Shown here: in pieces, positions 58,434 to 64,000 of the stretch | Numbering within the stretch: the stretch's first letter is position 1 | Layout: every line of letters begins with the position of its first letter | Origin: Craterostigma plantagineum | Lineage: Eukaryota > Streptophyta > Magnoliopsida > Lamiales > Linderniaceae | Direction of reading: 5' to 3' | Assembly (NCBI GenBank): GCA_027422505.1 | Contig: JAPQWV010000018.1 | Span: 11,550,001 to 11,614,000 of the forward strand | Length of the DNA stretch: 64,000 bases | The notes under the pieces: model-generated | Database searches by the model: none | Seen by the model: the letters and a program-made list of their open reading frames with translations, nothing else | Told to the model about the DNA's origin: nothing | Position numbers and translations under genes: made by a program

Positions 58434-61400
58434 TCAATGCCTGAAGTGCCTGACATTGTTGAAAAGTAGCGAAATTCCGGAATTATTACAGCACCCAATC
58501 GCATCGCCGTCCTTTATACTCCCTCCGGGCTCAGCTATCACGCCGATCCCACTCTTACATGCTTCTTCCACCGCATCATTCCACGCTATTATTTTTTTAA
58601 AATAAAATAAAATCGAACAGTGAATCAATCGATCAATCCAAGTATGCACATATGTCGAATAACATATAAAAATCATATTCTTACCAAATGGGAAGAATGC
58701 ATCACTAGCCAAAGCAGCTCCTTTGACTTCATCCCCAGCTTTCTTCATAGCTATCCTCAGACTCTCGACACGGTTAGGTTGTACACTTCCCATTCCTAAG
58801 ATACAGTTATTCTACACAACAAAATAGACAAGTAATGAACAATACATACTGTAATAGGAGAATTATATAAAAGAAGAATCTAGCTGGGCTGGGCTCTGAC
58901 TTACCTTAGCGATAACGATAGCATTGCTCTTCACGTGCTTGATGCAGAGCCATGCGAATTTGGCGTCCTTGAGTTCATTTTCTTGAAGGCTTTTCTCGGA
59001 GACAACGTTGAAGGTGATGTCATCGGGGGTTAGATCGTCCGAGTCCTGAGCTAACCAGCCCCCTCCTACTTGTCTAAGTGAAAGCTTCCCTTTAATGTTT
59101 TTAGTTGCCTCGAGGATTCTCAGTGTCTTGGACTTCCCACCGAGAACTTCAACTCCTTTCTCCGTGTACTTGGGTGCAACTACGATCTCGTAAAACATTC
59201 GTGTCTCGTCGTCTGTTGGGCTGCGAAATTCTCTGATGTCCTTTGCAAGAGCCTGTGCAAGTTATTTGACGAGTGATTTTTGTTATTAGATGATTTGCTC
59301 GTGATAAGTATGTAGTAAAAGACCCAATCCCAAAGGAAATATTACCTCATCGACTTCAACATTGAAAGCTACAAGACCACCAAATGCACCAATAGGGTCT
59401 GCTCTAACAGAGAGCCTATACCTCCACAAGGATTTGTGTTCTTCACAAGTACACACGTGGGTTCGGGGAACTCACATACGCAGTTCCAAGCTGCATCGGC
59501 GTCTAAATAGTTATTATAAGACATCTCCTGCATGAAACATTCATAAAGAGCTTGAGATGTCATAATCGAAGCTAACAACTGCATTTATCAAATTACATCG
59601 TTTATTAAATGTTGCATACCATTTGACAAAAATAGATGCGTGGACAGATCCAGAAAATGCAAGCTAATTCATTGAGCTAATACCCAGATGTCACAGTTGA
59701 AGAAAATTAAACCACTTATTTATCATGATTGCATAGTTAGCGAATTGTCGAGTAAAGTATCCATGTGAGAACTACTGATCTCAATAGCACTCCAAGAAAA
59801 TCCATGCATGGCATATAACAGATGTAGATAATAAAAATTGTGTGACTCGGCGATTTTTTCACTTGTTTACTCGTTAGTGTCTATAAGAAGTTCAATCCAA
59901 ACTTTACATACCAATCTCACATCAAGAAAATAAAACAGTCACGTCACTCAGGGTAGTAACGCAAGTCATGATCAATGAATCAAGTTTCATATACCTTCCC
60001 GTGGAGCTGAATAGCGGTAGCAATCCCACCAGCATTGACCTCTGCAAGTGACTTATCGACGTAAAATGCTGCTTTTTGATGAGATTTTCACCATATCGCC
60101 GTGAACTCTTGCGCGACAAAGGCACTGACATGGTGGGAGGAAATTTATCTGCCAAAATGCATGCATGAGAATAAGTATGATATCACATATTTTACTTACA
60201 GATTACATAATACATAATTAGCAGCGAAATATCCCATATAATTTTATGAAACACCAACACCACCTTCTCCCGTTTGTTTCCACAACCATTCTGAAACTGC
60301 AGAATCATACGAAGCACGATGCGCAAACGCCTTCCACGCCAGCATCCTTCGGAACTCATGGTCATCCTGGTTTTTGCCAAGATACTCTACGAGTCTTGGA
60401 TAATCTTGAGGATCAACTATGACCAAAACATCCTTGTGGTTCTGTAGAAAAAGTTGATCCCGAAATTGATCTCAGAAAGAATAGGAACGAACATTGAAGA
60501 CAACAAATAGATTAGCAATCCATATATCTATAACTAACTTTCCAGGACTAAATCAGAAATGTCTACTTTAAAACAGAGTGTACGCTTCAAAGAAGTCCTT
60601 TTGCTTTTGGATGCGTACTGACAGTTATTGCTCTTTTATGTTGTATAAAAACGGCATATAGGGGATGGAGGAGACCTAACAAGCATGCAAAACACAGGTG
60701 GGATTTAGGTGAATAAAAAGCTAAGATATAATGCTTAATACTCATGATTGTTCCTTGTCTTTTTTCCACTCAATGAAGATTTGAGTCTTTCCAAGTCTCA
60801 CATTAACATTAAGAATAAACGCAATAGTAAGACGATCTAAACCTTTGCTGCAGCCCTGATCATGGTGGGTCCGCCTACATCAATGTTCTCAATTCCATCA
60901 TCAAAAGGAATCTCGCCAGAAGAGGAAACCTTATCATAGAAGGGATACAAATTCACCACTACCACATCAAAAGTACCTGCGAAAACTAAGTTGATGAAAA
61001 AACATTATGCCTCAATGTGCTAACAAACTAGGTACAACAGTACATCCAATTCTTAAAATCTAAAAAGAAAACCATGAGTTGAGATAGATACTGGAAATCG
61101 AAGAGCAGCCATTGATCTAACATCAACTCACCAATACTATGCTTGTCAAGGGATTCCATGTGATGTTTTTGATCTCTTCTTGCAAGAATACCTCCATGGA
61201 TGTTAGGATGTAAAGTCTTTACTCGGCCATCTAGCTACAATAGGATTATCAAACGATAATATATGAGGGCAACTTTATACATCCTATCAACATCAAAACC
61301 TACTTAACAAATTCCAAACATATGCAAGCCCAGTTAGATAAGGACAATAATAAAAATTGTGAACTTTTAAGCAACAATTGAAGGACGATTGCAATATGAG

Positions 61401-62111
61401 ATTTTAGGGAGAAGACAATTGAGTCGCCATTGAACAAGGAAAAATGGTAGATCGATAAGCTGACCTAACTAGCTGTTTCTTATTAATTTATTGCAAAATG
61501 AACACATATTTTGTAAATGTCTATGATATAACTAGCTTCTGAAAAAAATCCTTTGCTAACAGATTTGTGCATATCCTTCTGGTTTATTTTCTTATCATGC
61601 AGTTAATTACAGTCCAAATAAAAGCAGGAGTTTATTCGATAAACGATCTGCATGTTGCCACTTCATTTCTACAAAAATGGAAAAAGAAATGCTTTTTGCA
61701 TGCAATGATGAAGATAAAGACTAACCATTTCAGGAAAGTGTGTAAGTTCTTCAACCTTGATAACAGGCACACCAGCACTTTCAAGAGCAGATGCAGTTCC
61801 TCCCGTGGAGACAATTGAGAATCTTGATAAAAGAAAATAAAAAAGAAATAGTGATAACTGTGGCCAAATGTTCTCAATTTTAACGATCAAATGACATTGA
61901 AAATCATCAATTGATAGATGAACGTTATCAAATCGCACAACATTTCAAGCATAACAAAGTCCGCCACAATCAAAAGTCTCAACTTTATTAACTTACCCAA
62001 TTTCACAACATATCTATAAAATGTATAATTTTCTTGGAAAAACTCACCCGAATTTCTGCAATCCATTGCCAAGCAAAGTCAAGTCCTTATCCGATAAAGC
62101 CTGCCTTTTTC
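58434..62111 (-). pseudogene. purH: PurH-like (AICAR transformylase / IMP cyclohydrolase), ten exons, damaged
   Basis: Exons, 3' to 5' on the minus strand: 58434-58585, 58685-58811, 58905-59252, 59346-59527, 59995-60148, 60264-60441, 60843-60976, 61132-61234, 61726-61822, 62048-62111, all with GT-AG borders. The first exons hold the IMP cyclohydrolase (MGS-like) domain ([53 protein letters not shown]), the rest the transformylase ([46 protein letters not shown] end). The enzyme does the last two steps of IMP synthesis, in plastids of plants. Damage: about 3 codons missing after RQAL in the first exon; one base lost in GENP (near 60085) and about 28 bases lost after NPCG (near 59427), both shifting frame; and the catalytic Lys-His pair (KHTNPCG) reads KNTNPCG. 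No transit peptide exon. Almost certainly a pseudogene unless the assembly has indel errors. Confidence 0.88.
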
Positions 62112-62209
62112 CTGAATACGACATGTAAAAAGCTAATTGAAATTTGAAAATCAAAATCTAAAACCGAGCACGTCCCAACTACTAACTAAAAGCATTAAGC
62201 AACAGAAAC

Positions 62210-63118
62210 CTGGAGGCTTGCCATTGCTTGTTCCTCCTAGCATGGATTTCAACCTTGCTTCAACAATGCCCATGGAAGGGCCGACAAATGTTATGTGACC
62301 CATCATCCTTCGCTTAGTTATCTCTAAAGAGTCAAGATAAACAAAATAAGCTTATGAAACGAAGTACATCATATGAAAGAAAAAACTCCAGCAGTTACAA
62401 ACCTTGTTTGTCATACCAATGTATCGAAAGCCTTATTCCTATACTTTTCCGAACTGGGAGCAGTAATTGAATCAATCCTTCTTTTTTATAATTGTATCGA
62501 TGCTCCTGGGATTCTTAGTGCCCTTCCAGCAAGTTGATTAGCTTGCGAGAAACCAGCTTCACCCTATAATAATTATATATCATTGAAATGAGGTTGTGTA
62601 GCAGTTTTAACCATGTAGAAGATATGACCACATACATATATCATCGAAAGGAGGTTCTAATCTCAAATCCTCAACAAGTTTACCTCATCTTCTCCCAGTA
62701 TATTATACATGATAGCAGATTGCACTTTCATAGATGGATCACCCAGTGGAAGTCCAAGAACTGCCCTTAAGTGCTGCTCGAATTGCGAAGTAAAACAAGC
62801 TTCAATTGTGTGATGTCCGCTATTATGAGGCCTTGGTGCCACTTCGTTCAGTAAGACCTAAGAACATAGACAATGGAATTAGCAAAAACAGCTGGAGTTG
62901 CCATTTTTTGGCATCGATAAATATATTGTATTTAGAGTGACATCAGCAATGAAATGTGAATTTTCTACCTGACCATCGCCTGTCAAAAACAATTCAACAG
63001 CAAACATGCCAGCACCTTCCACTGAGCTCACAGCCTTGAGTGCGACATCAGTTGCAAGTTTTAGTATCTTCCATGGCACAGTGGCTGGTGACTTCACAAT
63101 GTGGCATATGTTATCCCT
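62210..63118 (-). pseudogene. purK: PurK-like (AIR carboxylase, ATP-grasp part), four exons, damaged
   Basis: Exons 62969-63118 (ICHIVKSPATV, KAVSSVEGAGMFAVELFL), 62684-62857 ([30 protein letters not shown]), 62403-62563 (GEAGFSQANQLAGRALRIPG, then HWYDK) and 62210-62323 (MMGHITFVGPSMGIVEARL), bounded by GT-AG. They encode the C-terminal half of the PurK ATP-grasp domain of plant PurKE (ADE2-type). The third exon carries a 73-bp insertion flanked by TGTATCGA (62420-62427 and 62493-62500) that shifts the frame and adds a stop. The N-terminal half of PurK and the whole PurE domain are missing. The last exon ends KPP-G and can splice in phase to the first PurH exon (GKRQAL), so the two fragments form one chimeric exon series. 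Not functional as AIR carboxylase. Confidence 0.86.
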
Positions 63119-63369
63119 GCGAAAGGAGTAAAACCATCGAGACAAAATGTAATAAAGCACGAGATATGCAAACTTAACAAGAAACATAATTGTCCAGATT
63201 GATAACTAAATCCTATAGCCCATTTTTTTAATGCTAAATGTTATGTAGACACCCTCAAACTATCATAATTATGTGAGCATCAGCAGTCACTAGTAAAGAT
63301 TAAATCTTTTCTCTAGCTCGAATAAGTGAAAAAACATAAAAATGTTACCATTTTTAAATGTCAGATATA

Positions 63370-63520
63370 CTTTTTCGTCGGGATAAAACCTAAATTGGTC
63401 CCCGATGTTTAACCCATGGACCAATTTAGTCCCCAATGTTTCCCGGAGACCAATTTAGTCCCCGATGTTATAAAAAATAAACCAAATTAGTCCCGGCGTT
63501 ACTTATGTCGTCAATTTAAA
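63370..63520. repeat. Short repeat series CCAATTTAGTCCCC
   Basis: ACCTAAATTGGTCCCCGATG, GACCAATTTAGTCCCCAATG, GACCAATTTAGTCCCCGATG and ACCAAATTAGTCCCGGCG follow each other within 130 bp. Such series are common at ends of plant Mutator-like elements, but no partner end is visible. Confidence 0.6.
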
Positions 63521-63668
63521 CGGAAGCACAGCACGCGCAGCTCACGTGACCCTCCTCACCTTCCCTAAACAGTAAAAAACGGGCTACGGCTGTAACAAAG
63601 TAAATGCACAAAAATTAGGGCATGCATCAGGCTTTTTCTTTTCTCCGAAAAAATTCTGAAATTTAAAC

Positions 63669-64000
63669 ATGAGCAGTAGATCTTCGGTTTCGTCGAGCTC
63701 CATTAACGGTAGAAGGCTACGCTATGAACCCGCAAACTCTGCGATTGTTCCGACTGAACCTCTATTTTGCAAATGTGGATTTGAGCTTCAGCTATTGACA
63801 GCATGGACGACTACAAACCCTGGGAGGAGGTTTCGGATGTGCCCTCATTATCGGGTTAGAAGCATAATTTATAATTTTAATTGATTTCCTATCTAGTTTA
63901 TTTTGAAATTATTTATATATGTTTCATTAGGTTACATATATAATTCATCTGTTTTGTTGCAGAGGTCAAATGGTTGTAATGTTTTCGAGTGGTGGGATTC
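63669..64000 (+). CDS. GRF-type zinc finger protein, first exons, runs off the window
   Basis: Exon 1 63669-63854 (62 codons): Ser/Arg-rich start MSSRSSVSSSSINGRRLRYE, then CKCGFELQLLTAWTTTNPGR and RFRMCPHYR. Donor CGG|GTTAG, acceptor TTGCAG at 63957-63962, exon 2 from 63963 in the same phase (RSNGCNVFEWWD). This gives the zf-GRF pattern CxCG...T..NPGRRF..C....GC.FF.W seen in a large family of small plant proteins, often multi-copy and found near transposons; their role (probably nucleic acid binding) is not settled. The rest lies right of the window. The frame is intact as far as visible. Confidence 0.8.

Overview
This is a gene-poor, transposon-dominated stretch of a plant nuclear genome. 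The evidence is chromovirus-type Ty3/Gypsy elements, plant Ty1/Copia elements and a plant L1-type LINE, together with intron-bearing remnants of plant genes (NDUFB3-like, CAND1, PurH, PurK) and a GRF zinc-finger gene. The species cannot be fixed from the sequence; a eudicot is likely. No rRNA, tRNA or CRISPR locus was seen.

Layout. 1-8859: a young Gypsy element (Gypsy-1) whose 5' LTR is cut by the window start; pol is open and gag carries one in-frame TAG. It sits inside a minus-strand Copia gag. 8860-12928: that Copia 5' end, with the gag/leader segment duplicated in tandem, then PBS and 298-bp LTR. 12982-29575: a second minus-strand Copia (3' LTR, an extra ORF 'ORF3', long intergenic DNA, end of pol), split by a complete nested Gypsy element (Gypsy-2, 15662-25912, target duplication AAAAT). 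30319-34417: a 5'-truncated LINE with open ORF2 and a 16-bp target duplication. 34789-42165: another minus-strand copy of the ORF3-bearing Copia, interrupted by a Gypsy solo LTR (38984-41888, target duplication GTTAA). 43069-46371: decayed plus-strand Copia gag-protease. 46372-48374: truncated Gypsy LTR plus PBS, joined to a third ORF3 copy (48547-52005). 52006-53658: unclassified repeat DNA ending in an orphan minus-strand PBS.

From 53.68 kb the character changes to damaged pieces of ordinary genes: an NDUFB3-like reading frame with a stop at codon 10, a DUF295-like fragment, the last two exons of CAND1 with a frameshift, a degenerate ~110-bp repeat, a Tourist-like MITE (57640-58258), then ten PurH exons and four PurK exons in line on the minus strand, all damaged. 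The window ends in the start of a GRF zinc-finger gene.

Most interesting: (1) a Copia lineage with a third reading frame downstream of pol, in three copies, each with a splice-acceptor-like TTTCAG directly before its ATG, which suggests expression from a spliced subgenomic RNA; (2) the in-line PurK-PurH gene-fragment arrangement inside a cluster of unrelated gene pieces; (3) dense short TCGA-containing motif arrays in LTRs and leaders of unrelated element families.
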